Below, piece after piece: positions 39,011 to 45,409 of a DNA stretch of 64,000 nucleotides (the stretch's first letter is position 1; every line of letters starts with the position of its first letter). A program made the translations under genes and the position numbers. Origin of the DNA: Hydractinia symbiolongicarpus (Eukaryota > Cnidaria > Hydrozoa > Anthoathecata > Hydractiniidae); assembly GCF_029227915.1 (NCBI RefSeq), contig NC_079881.1, forward strand, positions 23,971,501-24,035,500, in the 5' to 3' direction. The notes under the pieces were generated by a model, which saw only the letters and a program-made list of their open reading frames with translations, was not told the origin of the DNA and ran no database searches.

Positions 39011-39994
39011 ATGTCAAACTCTAAACTTCAAGAGACTTACTATCAACCTCAAAATTTATGGAAAGGACAAAAGGCTGCTCAGAATTTAAGAGGATTCGGT
39101 TTCAAGCCAAAGGAGATTAAGAAGTGGCTATCAAAACAAGCATTTTGGCAAGTACATTTACCTGCTCCAAAACATGTTGAAAGACCACATTATGAAGTTA
39201 CCACCCCTAATGATTTACATCAATTCGATTTATTGTACATGCCCGGTGACATACTGTATGGTAATAAATATAAGTACATTTTGTCGGGAATCGATGCTGC
39301 TTCCAGATACAAAGTAGCCCGACCTTTGAGGACTAAGAAAGCCAAAGAGGTTGCCGCTATGATTGAGGACATCTACAAGGCAGGACCATTAACTTATCCG
39401 AAAACTTTCCAATGTGATAACGGTTCAGAATTCAAAGCAGATGTGACAAAGCTGTTGGAGAAGCATAAGGTTGAAATTAAAAGGGCGACTACAAAATATA
39501 AGCATACGCACACAGCTTTTGTTGAGGCGTTGAACAAGATACTTGCGGAAAATTTATTCAAAATACAAGATGCTCAAGAACTGAATGATTCGGAAAAGGT
39601 ATCATCTACATGGGTTAAGCATCTGTATAAACTGATTGATAGGCTAAACGATACAAAGACGCAGATGATTGATATGAAGCCAAAAGATGCTATTATAATG
39701 AAAGAGGTGCCTCTTGTTAATCAAGAGAGCTATCCACCTGAAGTAGAATTACCTAAGGATGGCCTGTATAGATATCTACTACAACCTGGTGAAGAGCATG
39801 ATGATGGGCGGAGACGGGCAACCGATAGAATATGGTCGAAAAACACATATAGATTGCGTGAGGTAATAGCGCAACCTGGTAACCGTGTAATGTACTATGT
39901 TCAAGACGGACCCGGACGGGCTTTTGTAAAAGAGGAATTGATGTTAATACCTGAAGATACAGATTTACCTCCTGATTATGTGCAAGGTTGGTGA
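39011..39994 (+). CDS. int: Retrovirus-type DDE integrase
   Basis: A 327-aa integrase of the rve superfamily that would insert the element's ends into host DNA and generate the flanking duplication. The catalytic triad is visible: D73 (HQFDLLYM), D136 (FQCDNGSEF) and E172 (TAFVEALNK), with 35 residues between the last two, a perfect D,D35E. Residues 22-60 form a basic N-terminal segment with a helix-turn-helix look. The C-terminal part (about 272-322) resembles the chromodomain or SH3-like tail common in Polinton integrases. No HHCC zinc finger is evident. The frame is intact with no lesions. It is transcribed rightward, divergent from SAP-1 and convergent with the RING gene. A stem-loop begins 14 nt after the stop. 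Confidence 0.95.
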   Translation: MSNSKLQETYYQPQNLWKGQKAAQNLRGFGFKPKEIKKWLSKQAFWQVHLPAPKHVERPHYEVTTPNDLHQFDLLYMPGDILYGNKYKYILSGIDAASRYKVARPLRTKKAKEVAAMIEDIYKAGPLTYPKTFQCDNGSEFKADVTKLLEKHKVEIKRATTKYKHTHTAFVEALNKILAENLFKIQDAQELNDSEKVSSTWVKHLYKLIDRLNDTKTQMIDMKPKDAIIMKEVPLVNQESYPPEVELPKDGLYRYLLQPGEEHDDGRRRATDRIWSKNTYRLREVIAQPGNRVMYYVQDGPGRAFVKEELMLIPEDTDLPPDYVQGW

Positions 39995-40007
39995 AAAAGG
40001 GGACGAT

Positions 40008-40032
40008 ATCTTCACCTGTTTCTGGTAAAGAT
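40008..40032 (+). terminator. Stem-loop after integrase
   Basis: Arms ATCTTCAC (40008-40015) and GTAAAGAT (40025-40032), 7 of 8 pairs, around CTGTTTCTG. A sister sequence (ATCTTTAC/GTAAAGAT, all 8 paired, loop TTGTTTCTG) follows the last gene of the element at 50175-50199. Both follow the stop codons of plus-strand genes closely, which supports a 3'-end role. Confidence 0.55.
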
Positions 40033-40112
40033 GATGCCGGGGATCGCGCAGGGTGGTCGGCAGATAGGGCCGCTATGACTCAGTCTTGGGTATCCATCGA
40101 CACCTCGGGATT

Positions 40113-40136
40113 TTTGTTACTCGGGCGGGTAACAAA
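40113..40136. terminator. Stem-loop between convergent integrase and RING genes
   Basis: Arms TTTGTTAC (40113-40120) and GTAACAAA (40129-40136) around a GC-rich loop. It lies 16 nt past the RING stop codon and 118 nt past the integrase stop. Same arms as the stem-loops after both SAP genes, but in the opposite orientation on the map. It may serve both convergent genes. Confidence 0.65.
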
Positions 40137-40152
40137 GGCCGGGAATTCGCGT

Positions 40153-40863
40153 TCAATATTGTCTAATGACAAAATCTATTGGCGCTCGACACACGGGACA
40201 ATTATCTTCTCCCTTTTCCAATTTATATGCGCACGATAAACAGCAGCAGCAATGTCCCGTTCTACCATGAACAAAGGTTGCGCTCTTTCTTTTAGAAAGA
40301 CAAATTATGCATTTGTCCTCGTCCTCTAGGTCATCATCGTCATCACTAAAAAAATCACGATCAATCAGCGCTCTTGTCCTCGTCGTCCTCTTCTCATCGT
40401 CGTACTCCTCTTCCTCTTCTTCCTCCTCTTCCTCCTCATCGTCGTACTCCTCTTCCTCTTCCTCTTCCTCCTCTTCCTCCTCATCGTCGTACTCCTCGAC
40501 ATCATCTATGTCCATATATGTCCATATTTCATACGGACCCGTGGCGACTGCATAGACGCGCGCTTCTATTATGGGAGTTCCATAGTATCCGAGTCCGACT
40601 CCTCCGGTGCGTAAGACACTTCGAGCTTTTACGTGTTCTATAATATCATCATAGGATTCATGATCAGAGTCCGGACCGATCCCCTCAAAGTCATCATATT
40701 GTAGTTCCAATATTTCGACCATGTTCAGTAATTCTTCGCAACAAGATCTGCTGGATGCGGAATTCAGGCATGGGTCTATTGTGCGGCCGAAATATTCGTC
40801 CGCCCAGGAGCCGAATCTTTCGAGGAACTGTCGGTTTTCGTCATCTGTAAATCTCGACGTCAT
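40153..40863 (-). CDS. Acidic protein with C-terminal MDM2-type RING finger
   Basis: A 236-aa protein, probably an E3 ubiquitin ligase. Residues 1-118 match no domain I recognise. Residues about 120-157 are almost pure Glu/Asp, built from three repeats of an E-rich block with YDDE, and a second acidic run lies at 174-183. The C terminus is a RING with ligands C185, C188, H199, H204, C208, C211, C222 and C225. This C2H2C4 order and every spacing (2, 10, 4, 3, 2, 10 and 2 residues between ligands) match the RING of MDM2/MDM4, as does the short aromatic tail ending in Tyr236. Typical cellular C3HC4 or IAP RINGs have one His. MDM2 also has an acidic region before its RING, but the p53-binding domain is not recognisable here. 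A role in host ubiquitin or p53 control is inferred. The promoter flank and first residues (MTSR) match those of PolB. Confidence 0.85.
   Translation of the reverse strand: MTSRFTDDENRQFLERFGSWADEYFGRTIDPCLNSASSRSCCEELLNMVEILELQYDDFEGIGPDSDHESYDDIIEHVKARSVLRTGGVGLGYYGTPIIEARVYAVATGPYEIWTYMDIDDVEEYDDEEEEEEEEEEEEYDDEEEEEEEEEEEYDDEKRTTRTRALIDRDFFSDDDDDLEDEDKCIICLSKRKSATFVHGRTGHCCCCLSCAYKLEKGEDNCPVCRAPIDFVIRQY
40401..40500 (+). repeat. Coding microsatellite for poly-Glu (TCC/TCT-rich)
   Basis: Plus-strand CTC/TTC repeats, in blocks marked by TCATCGTCGTACTCC, encode the Glu-rich stretch of the RING protein on the minus strand. The Ser- and Pro-rich open frames on the other strand are by-products. 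Confidence 0.8.
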
Positions 40864-40887
40864 GCTTGGATATGATATACGATATAG

Positions 40888-40900
40888 GAATCTTTAACCC
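40888..40900 (-). promoter_or_regulatory. RING gene upstream motif (GGGTTAAAGATTC)
   Basis: Identical 13-mer to the one before PolB, with TTAAAG 29 nt before the ATG. The stretch CATGCTTG...TATGATATACGA between motif and start codon is also shared with PolB. The two genes probably share a duplicated promoter and may be expressed together. Confidence 0.55.
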
Positions 40901-40964
40901 AATTTTTATAGATCGTATTTGAGGTTAGCGATCCGCACGCCATGGATATCTCCACCCACCGATA

Positions 40965-40988
40965 TTTGTTACCCGTCCGAGTAACAAA
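40965..40988 (-). terminator. Stem-loop after SAP-like gene 2
   Basis: Arms TTTGTTAC and GTAACAAA around an 8-nt GC-rich loop, 11 nt beyond the stop of SAP-2. It matches the stem-loop after SAP-1 in sequence and distance. Confidence 0.7.
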
Positions 40989-40999
40989 AATGCGCACAA

Positions 41000-41269
41000 T
41001 CACTTAGATCTCTTGTCGTTATAACGTTTTTGACATTTCAGGTACGCCTCCCTGTTTTTCTCCCTCCAGCCGGTACAGTATCCATACCATCCCCGCTTGG
41101 TATCCGGATCTATGGTGTATGACGGATCCAGATCATTCTTCTCAATCACCTCAATCAGCTTGGCCTTTTTCATCGCGCAAATATACTTCACCCCACGAGC
41201 TTTGGCAATCTCTCGCAACTCTCGCAGTTTCATCAATTTGTAGTCCGGCGTGGTATTCATGTCCGACAT
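41000..41269 (-). CDS. Small SAP-like DNA-binding protein, copy 2
   Basis: An 89-aa paralogue of the protein at 38646-38915, starting with the same residues (MSDMNTTPDYKLMKLREL). The SAP-like helix-loop-helix (about 12-48) and basic Tyr-rich tail are kept, with conservative changes such as Lys for Arg. The frame stays open upstream to an ATG at 41308, but the shared promoter block (41293-41323) covers that region and the paralogue starts at MSDMN. I therefore take 41269 as the start. Two expressed copies of one small DNA-binding gene in a compact element suggest dosage or early divergence of function. Confidence 0.75.
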   Translation of the reverse strand: MSDMNTTPDYKLMKLRELREIAKARGVKYICAMKKAKLIEVIEKNDLDPSYTIDPDTKRGWYGYCTGWREKNREAYLKCQKRYNDKRSK

Positions 41270-41292
41270 ATTATGGCATATACATGTACGGC

Positions 41293-41323
41293 TAAAAACT
41301 TTAAGCACTTTTATCGTACCACA
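41293..41323 (-). promoter_or_regulatory. Conserved upstream block of SAP-like gene 2
   Basis: 31 bp identical to 38937-38967. TTAAAG lies 30 nt before the chosen ATG at 41269. Supports that start over the upstream in-frame ATG. Confidence 0.6.
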
Positions 41324-41356
41324 CGAAATATGCGAGCGGTGTACATGCGCACATCA

Positions 41357-41944
41357 CTAACCTTGATTTACGGTCCTTCTGAGGCTTTGAACCTCGTCCA
41401 TTAGACTTTTTTCAAACTGGCTGCGAGTTTCGCTCTCCATCTTTCTGTCAGTTTTCGTCATCTTGTCCAGAGCTTCGTAGTATATACCGCTCAGGGTTTG
41501 AAATTCAATGTGACTAATGTCGTCATTATTCAGAGCCCGCGAGACGGAGTTTTCAAACACGGCGATGGCGGACGTCGCAACATCATATAATTTCATGACC
41601 TTGTCAAGCTTGCTCCGATATCTTTTAATCAGAGCCATGATGGAGCCCGTGAAAATGGTTCCCGACAGTGCTACGGCTCCCAATCCCACGGAAGCGGGGA
41701 TTCCGATGAGAGTGGCACCGGTTACCACCGAACCTATGCCTGAAGCGACGGTTATGGCCGTGGCGCTGGCATTTAAAAGCACCAGTCTGTGTAGCGTCTT
41801 GTTATATTTCTCATATTTTGTATTGAACTTATCACGTAATTTTCTAAGCTCCCCAAGTTGAGAGTTCACGGTATTAGTATTAAACTTGTCCTGCTCGCTC
41901 GAATACTCGGGAGCCGTGGGTAGCTTCGGATAAATCTCTGCCAT
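41357..41944 (-). CDS. Membrane protein with Gly/Ala-rich hydrophobic hairpin, paralogue 1
   Basis: A 195-aa protein of unknown function. Residues 1-50 are charged and helical (QLGELRKLRDKFNTKYEKY). A long hydrophobic stretch follows (about 53-106) in two Gly/Ala/Ser/Thr-rich segments, consistent with a membrane hairpin. The rest is a charged helical tail with a likely coiled coil. The next gene upstream (41972-42457) has the same plan and shares NSQL-EL-KLR-KF, so the pair arose by tandem duplication. I recall similar proteins encoded near PolB in cnidarian elements, without known function. A virion-membrane, pore or lysis role is possible but unproven. A TAAAG motif sits 26 nt before the ATG. 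Only an imperfect dyad (41339-41352) follows the stop. Confidence 0.7.
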   Translation of the reverse strand: MAEIYPKLPTAPEYSSEQDKFNTNTVNSQLGELRKLRDKFNTKYEKYNKTLHRLVLLNASATAITVASGIGSVVTGATLIGIPASVGLGAVALSGTIFTGSIMALIKRYRSKLDKVMKLYDVATSAIAVFENSVSRALNNDDISHIEFQTLSGIYYEALDKMTKTDRKMESETRSQFEKSLMDEVQSLRRTVNQG

Positions 41945-41971
41945 TGTGTGGTTACTACAAAGAAAAAAACT

Positions 41972-42457
41972 TTACTCTAAATAACCTATATCCAGTTTAT
42001 CCAGATCCTTGAGAGTTCTATGATACGTATCACACAAATTCTCAAAATCGGCTCTACAGATCCGAGTGTGCCAGAGTAGCGTTTTATCGAAAACATCGAT
42101 GGCATTTTGTACAACGCGATATGCGGCTCTTAATTTGATAAGTTTCTCCCGATATGTCCTAACATATTGGGCGGTAACCGCATAGAAAGCCGAGCCCAAT
42201 AGACACATACCCGAATTCCGCATGTAATTTCCATGGGTACCGCCCAAATTTCTAATAATGGTCACCGCGGTCGCTATCGAGCCGGTAATTGCTGCGGTTC
42301 CGGATAATCCCTCCAGAATCGACCATATGATCAGAGATCCTCCGTGTTCGTGTGTCCTGTCTTGGAACTTACCTCGTAATTTCACCAGCTCCTCAAGTTG
42401 GGAATTGGATATATCCGTTTTAAACACTTCTTCTCTGGTACTAGAACTCTCTGCCAT
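41972..42457 (-). CDS. Membrane protein with hydrophobic hairpin, paralogue 2
   Basis: A 161-aa protein. The frame is open to 42610, but that extension would overlap the divergent gene at 42503. Met at 42457 (MAESSSTREE) aligns with the MAE start of paralogue 1, so I use 42457. The layout matches paralogue 1: charged N terminus with NSQLEELVKLRGKF, a hydrophobic stretch (about 40-95), and a helical tail. Identity outside the shared motif is low, so the duplication is old. The upstream flank AACTATCCTCTAAATA parallels AACTTTACTCTAAATA before paralogue 1. Only 27 bp separate the two genes. Function unknown; a role in the virion or host membrane is inferred from hydrophobicity alone. Confidence 0.65.
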   Translation of the reverse strand: MAESSSTREEVFKTDISNSQLEELVKLRGKFQDRTHEHGGSLIIWSILEGLSGTAAITGSIATAVTIIRNLGGTHGNYMRNSGMCLLGSAFYAVTAQYVRTYREKLIKLRAAYRVVQNAIDVFDKTLLWHTRICRADFENLCDTYHRTLKDLDKLDIGYLE

Positions 42458-42502
42458 TTCTATTATATTAGGAAAAAAACTATCCTCTAAATAAATAAAA
42501 TA

Positions 42503-43780
42503 ATGGCGGACATTGATATTGATCCGTTTGGTGACCATGGTCAACCCGACGAGGGTACCGATGACTCCACACCTCTGGTACCGAGGGAGCGCACGCGTGT
42601 GCAGATACACACACCTGATGAAAAGGAGACATCATTCGGAGGAGGATCCACTCAACTTACCAGATTTTTGCGGGAAATGGTTGATGTGTTGTATGATAGA
42701 TTATCTGAAGGATCCCTGTCAAAACCTGAGGTGCTACATACAGATCTTTTTGAAATTAAGGATGGTGAATTATACTACAGAGATAAAAACGAACCTTTGA
42801 CAAACAATGGAAGACTAAGGGCCACCGGTACTATATCAGATATATTAGGCAAGAGAAGGCTGCGTAATTTAGGCTTTGACATACCAAAAGGTAAGATTAC
42901 AGCCCGACAAGCTGCTAAGCTAAACAAAATACAAGAAGAATTACCCTCGTCATCTAAAATAACAACAGCAAGTGATGTAGAATTAGAAGCCATATCCGGG
43001 GATGTGGTAAACAGTACGGAAGATTTAATTTCATTGGTCAAACAATCTGTAGACCATGAAGCAACCCAGACCGGTGATCTATTTGAATATCCTATGCGTG
43101 AATTGCTAGGATTGGATAGATCATTGAGAAACATAAGAGGAAGTCTTCAGGATGAAGTTGCAAAAAAGGTTCAGCTCGAACAGCATATTGACAGAGAAAA
43201 AAACAAGTTGGAAGAGATGGAAAACACACCAAATATGACCGAGGAACAACAAAATGAAGCGAAAGAAAGGTTGAAAGGTTTGCAAAATGAGTTGAAAGGC
43301 CGGCAAGAGATTATCGATATTCTCAAAGGTAAACTTAACAGTCAAATAAAAAGCATCAGGGAGACGATTACAAAAGTACTTGACAAAGAAACTACATTGG
43401 GTGAAAAGATACGAACCCTATTCCGTGAGCAGGGTATCACTGTTGTCAGCGTACTAACGGCATTTGGTATGGTTATCGGCCTTCTAGTAGAAGCTTTGAC
43501 ACCAGGGGGTGGGGGGTCATCCACCGGTAATACAAAAAATCATGAAAAAACCGAAGGTGGTGCGAGGGAATGGATAAAGAACAAGCTGAGCGCACTAGGA
43601 TCTCTCCTAGGTAGATTAGCCAGTGCCGCAGCCGCATCACTACCTGGTATAATTGGATCCATCGTATCGTGGATCCTAAATAGAGCAAAGGAGGCCGTCG
43701 GTTGGTTGAGTCAAAACCTGTGGGCTTTGATAGTCGGAATCGGAGGTCTGATATACACCTACATGGTGACAAAACGTTAG
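42503..43780 (+). CDS. Conserved Polinton protein: coiled coil and C-terminal hydrophobic domain
   Basis: A 425-aa protein. Residues 1-50 are acidic and disordered-looking. Residues about 51-145 include a compact region (DLFEIKDGELYYRDKNEPLT) that looks like a small folded domain, followed by a Ser/Thr-rich linker. Residues 205-297 are a strong heptad-rich coiled coil. Then comes FREQGITVVSVLTAFGMVIG (307-326), a hydrophobic segment to about 332, and a Gly-rich break. The C-terminal hydrophobic helices (about 355-423) contain LPGIIGSIVSWIL and a final membrane segment. I recall this FREQGIT-type protein as common in cnidarian elements of this class. Its role is not established. Coiled coil plus hydrophobic C terminus suggests a virion membrane-interacting or entry-type protein, by inference only. 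Divergent from 41972-42457 with 45 bp between. A stem-loop follows 14 nt after the stop. Confidence 0.75.
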   Translation: MADIDIDPFGDHGQPDEGTDDSTPLVPRERTRVQIHTPDEKETSFGGGSTQLTRFLREMVDVLYDRLSEGSLSKPEVLHTDLFEIKDGELYYRDKNEPLTNNGRLRATGTISDILGKRRLRNLGFDIPKGKITARQAAKLNKIQEELPSSSKITTASDVELEAISGDVVNSTEDLISLVKQSVDHEATQTGDLFEYPMRELLGLDRSLRNIRGSLQDEVAKKVQLEQHIDREKNKLEEMENTPNMTEEQQNEAKERLKGLQNELKGRQEIIDILKGKLNSQIKSIRETITKVLDKETTLGEKIRTLFREQGITVVSVLTAFGMVIGLLVEALTPGGGGSSTGNTKNHEKTEGGAREWIKNKLSALGSLLGRLASAAAASLPGIIGSIVSWILNRAKEAVGWLSQNLWALIVGIGGLIYTYMVTKR

Positions 43781-43794
43781 TGGAATCTGGAATA

Positions 43795-43819
43795 TATGTT
43801 ACATGTGTCATGTAACATA
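43795..43819. terminator. Stem-loop between convergent genes (11-bp stem)
   Basis: Arms TATGTTACATG and CATGTAACATA with a 3-nt loop TGT. It lies 14 nt after the plus-strand 425-aa gene and 17 nt after the minus-strand pseudogene, so it can serve both. It contains the GTTAC/GTAAC core of the other stem-loops. Confidence 0.7.
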
Positions 43820-43836
43820 ATACCCGCGGCATGGTA

Positions 43837-44262
43837 CTATTTTTCGAAATACCACACGGCACTCCCGACACCAATCATGCTTAGCGCGATAAATGCCAAT
43901 TCCCTCTCATGCTGGTCATTGCTGGGTGTATAAAAGTCGCTCAATACGGGTTTGCGCGGAATATCTGTGAGAGGTGATCCTCCAAATACTTTTTTATATT
44001 CCCGCATCGCGTCATCCAGCTCCGTGAATTTACCCTCGGCCTTCTTCTCAAGTCTGAGCTGCTTATTGATAAAGTCAACCCTCTCCTGTCTTTTACGTTG
44101 CCATATAACCTGAGCCTTCTACAGTTGTTCTATGGCTAGATCATGCCGCTTCCGTTCCTTATCTATCCTATCCTTTGATAAACTTGAAAAGAGGTAGCTT
44201 GATCCGGTGAAGGCCAAAGCGTTCGCGAAGGCACCTCACAACATCATTGCAATTGAAGCCAT
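43837..44262 (-). pseudogene. Small virion-type membrane protein gene with two in-frame stops
   Basis: A 142-codon frame from ATG 44262 to TAG 43837-43839, interrupted by TGA at codon 9 (44236-44238) and TAG at codon 48 (44119-44121), with no frameshift. The N-terminal part is hydrophobic (NALAFTGSSYLF). A charged helix rich in Arg, Lys and Glu follows, then LSDFYTPSNDQ, then a hydrophobic C terminus ending WYFEK. I recall intact relatives of about 140 aa in cnidarian elements with the same order; function unknown. The TAG is what a C-to-T change in a CAG codon would give. It sits in the minus-strand virion cluster. Because the frame is otherwise clean, the loss is recent. Readthrough is formally possible but nothing supports it. 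Confidence 0.75.
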
Positions 44263-44292
44263 GTTTATATAATCCGATATAATATGGTGGCG

Positions 44293-44442
44293 TTATTTTA
44301 ATGCGATAGCCTCGGAGGCTATGACATCAGAGTCGTCTATGACCTCGGTATCCACCTCCGTGTATTCCACCTTGGGTAAAATACTCTCAACTTTCTTACG
44401 TCGATATAAAACCCAGACCAACCATTCCAGTATTCGCAACAT
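44293..44442 (-). CDS. Short membrane-anchored peptide (49 aa)
   Basis: ATG at 44442 overlaps the stop of the preceding gene by one base (TAATG), suggesting a translationally linked compact cluster. The 49-aa product has a hydrophobic N terminus (MLRILEWLVWVLYRRKK), i.e. a signal anchor followed by positive charges, and an acidic, Val-rich tail (YTEVDTEVIDDSDV). The frame is short, but the overlap, strand and context favour a real gene. Function unknown; probably a minor virion membrane protein. Confidence 0.5.
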   Translation of the reverse strand: MLRILEWLVWVLYRRKKVESILPKVEYTEVDTEVIDDSDVIASEAIALK

Positions 44443-44669
44443 TATATATTTATAGTTTCAGGTATAATTTTTTGCTTAACTAGATATTCTCTTGTCATCT
44501 CACTTGCGGCGACTATGGCTACAAGCTTTCCTGTATCTTCCAGGTCAAACTTCTGAATTGAGGGTGGTGTCATTTTTAATACCTTTTTCCCGAGCATTGA
44601 ATAGCCTACAGCGAAAACGCATACGACCGATGCCTTATAAATATCGTTGACTATACTTTTCTTATCCAT
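44442..44669 (-). CDS. Small conserved hydrophobic protein (75 aa)
   Basis: Begins with a short charged segment, then a hydrophobic helix (ASVVCVFAVGYSMLGKKVL, about 13-31), a Pro-containing linker, and a second moderately hydrophobic helix (KLVAIVAASEMTREYLVKQK). I recall proteins of this length with a YS.LGKKVL motif in cnidarian elements of this class, which supports a real gene. A minor virion membrane protein is likely; no biochemical role is known to me. It is one of the minus-strand virion genes, 44 bp downstream of the next gene and overlapping the 49-aa frame by one base. Confidence 0.65.
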   Translation of the reverse strand: MDKKSIVNDIYKASVVCVFAVGYSMLGKKVLKMTPPSIQKFDLEDTGKLVAIVAASEMTREYLVKQKIIPETINI

Positions 44670-44713
44670 GTCTTATATTTACTTCAAGATTATAGTATCG
44701 CGATATTATCCCT

Positions 44714-45133
44714 TTATTCCATTTCAAGCTTACTTATTCTCACGGTTTTTTTAGGATCGGAGTGTGGTGGGGTACCCTTCACCTTAATATTTTTGTCATT
44801 ATTTTTATAGACCACCAACGCTCCAATTAGTAGCATAACTATCACACCACCACCCATTATTGTGTAGTTCACTCCACCGTGTTTAGGGCCATCTGTCACA
44901 GAATCCTCAATGACAATATCCTTAGGATCCTCCAACTGTGTCTGAGGTGCTGAGTGTGCTTGAGGCGTAGGCTGTGTTTGTGCTTGAGGCGTAGGCTGTG
45001 CTTGATTCTGTGCCATGAGCCATTTTTTATATTCCTCCCTCTTTTTACGGTTGTATTCCGCCAACCTCTTACCAGATTCAACCTTTTTAGGGTTCTTCGT
45101 TGTCACGTGAATAGGAGTCTGTTCCTCTGACAT
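44714..45133 (-). CDS. Basic/Pro-Gln-rich single-pass membrane protein (139 aa)
   Basis: The N terminus is very basic (KNPKKVESGKRLAEYNRKKR, about 13-32). A low-complexity region follows with repeats of PTPQAQTQ (about 47-66), then one clear membrane segment (MGGGVIVMLLIGALVVY, about 93-109), then a Lys-rich tail. The basic motif recalls DNA- or core-binding proteins of this group of elements, so it may link the genome to the capsid or membrane; that is inference. The first 47 bases overlap the 3' end of the next gene upstream (45087-45371) in another frame, typical of compact viral layout. Confidence 0.65.
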   Translation of the reverse strand: MSEEQTPIHVTTKNPKKVESGKRLAEYNRKKREEYKKWLMAQNQAQPTPQAQTQPTPQAHSAPQTQLEDPKDIVIEDSVTDGPKHGGVNYTIMGGGVIVMLLIGALVVYKNNDKNIKVKGTPPHSDPKKTVRISKLEME

Positions 45134-45371
45134 CTTTATTATCTATATCTATATCTATATTATTATTTGCGTTTAAATTTCTTCCAGCGATATAATGCCT
45201 ACCTGTAATTAGACCCACACTGATTGGTGATAAGAATGAGCCGAATCTATAATAAAAATCGCACGTGAACCTTTGAAGGGCGGAGTTTAGGAATGGGTCA
45301 TTCTCCAGGTCATCTCTCAATGCCTCTTGATTGTTTATTCCTAAGACTGTACAGGCCCCCATGGAATACAT
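45087..45371 (-). CDS. Small conserved protein with YYRFGSFLSPISVGLITGRH motif (94 aa)
   Basis: Unknown function. The core DFYYRFGSFLSPISVGLITG (about 38-57) is a conserved-looking hydrophobic stretch that I associate with small proteins of aquatic-invertebrate Polintons. The C-terminal tail is low complexity (NANNNIDIDIDNKD), encoded by a short TATATC tandem repeat. I take the first ATG at 45371; a second in-frame Met lies three codons later. It overlaps the 5' end of 44714-45133 by 47 bp. A four-copy GATACTA repeat lies just upstream. Confidence 0.6.
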   Translation of the reverse strand: MYSMGACTVLGINNQEALRDDLENDPFLNSALQRFTCDFYYRFGSFLSPISVGLITGRHYIAGRNLNANNNIDIDIDNKDVRGTDSYSRDNEEP

Positions 45372-45381
45372 GTGAATGATT

Positions 45382-45409
45382 GATACTAGATACTAGATAC
45401 TAGATACTA
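45382..45409. repeat. Four tandem GATACTA units
   Basis: 7-bp unit x 4. It covers the stop codon of the gene at 45400-45684 and lies just upstream of the 45371 start. It may have grown by slippage; a promoter role is possible but unsupported. Confidence 0.8.

Noticed and set aside
40307-40643. Plus-strand poly-Ser and Pro-rich frames opposite the RING gene
   Set aside because: Antisense shadow of the poly-Glu codons; no independent start signal or conservation.
41270-41308. N-terminal extension of SAP copy 2 to an upstream ATG
   Set aside because: The extension overlaps the promoter block shared with SAP-1, whose protein starts at MSDMN.
42458-42610. Longer start for the 41972 gene
   Set aside because: Would overlap the divergent 42503 gene and its leader; the paralogue starts with MAE at the equivalent place.
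43837-44262. Stop-codon recoding instead of pseudogene
   Set aside because: Two different stops (TGA and TAG), no visible recoding structure, and another broken gene nearby; decay is simpler.
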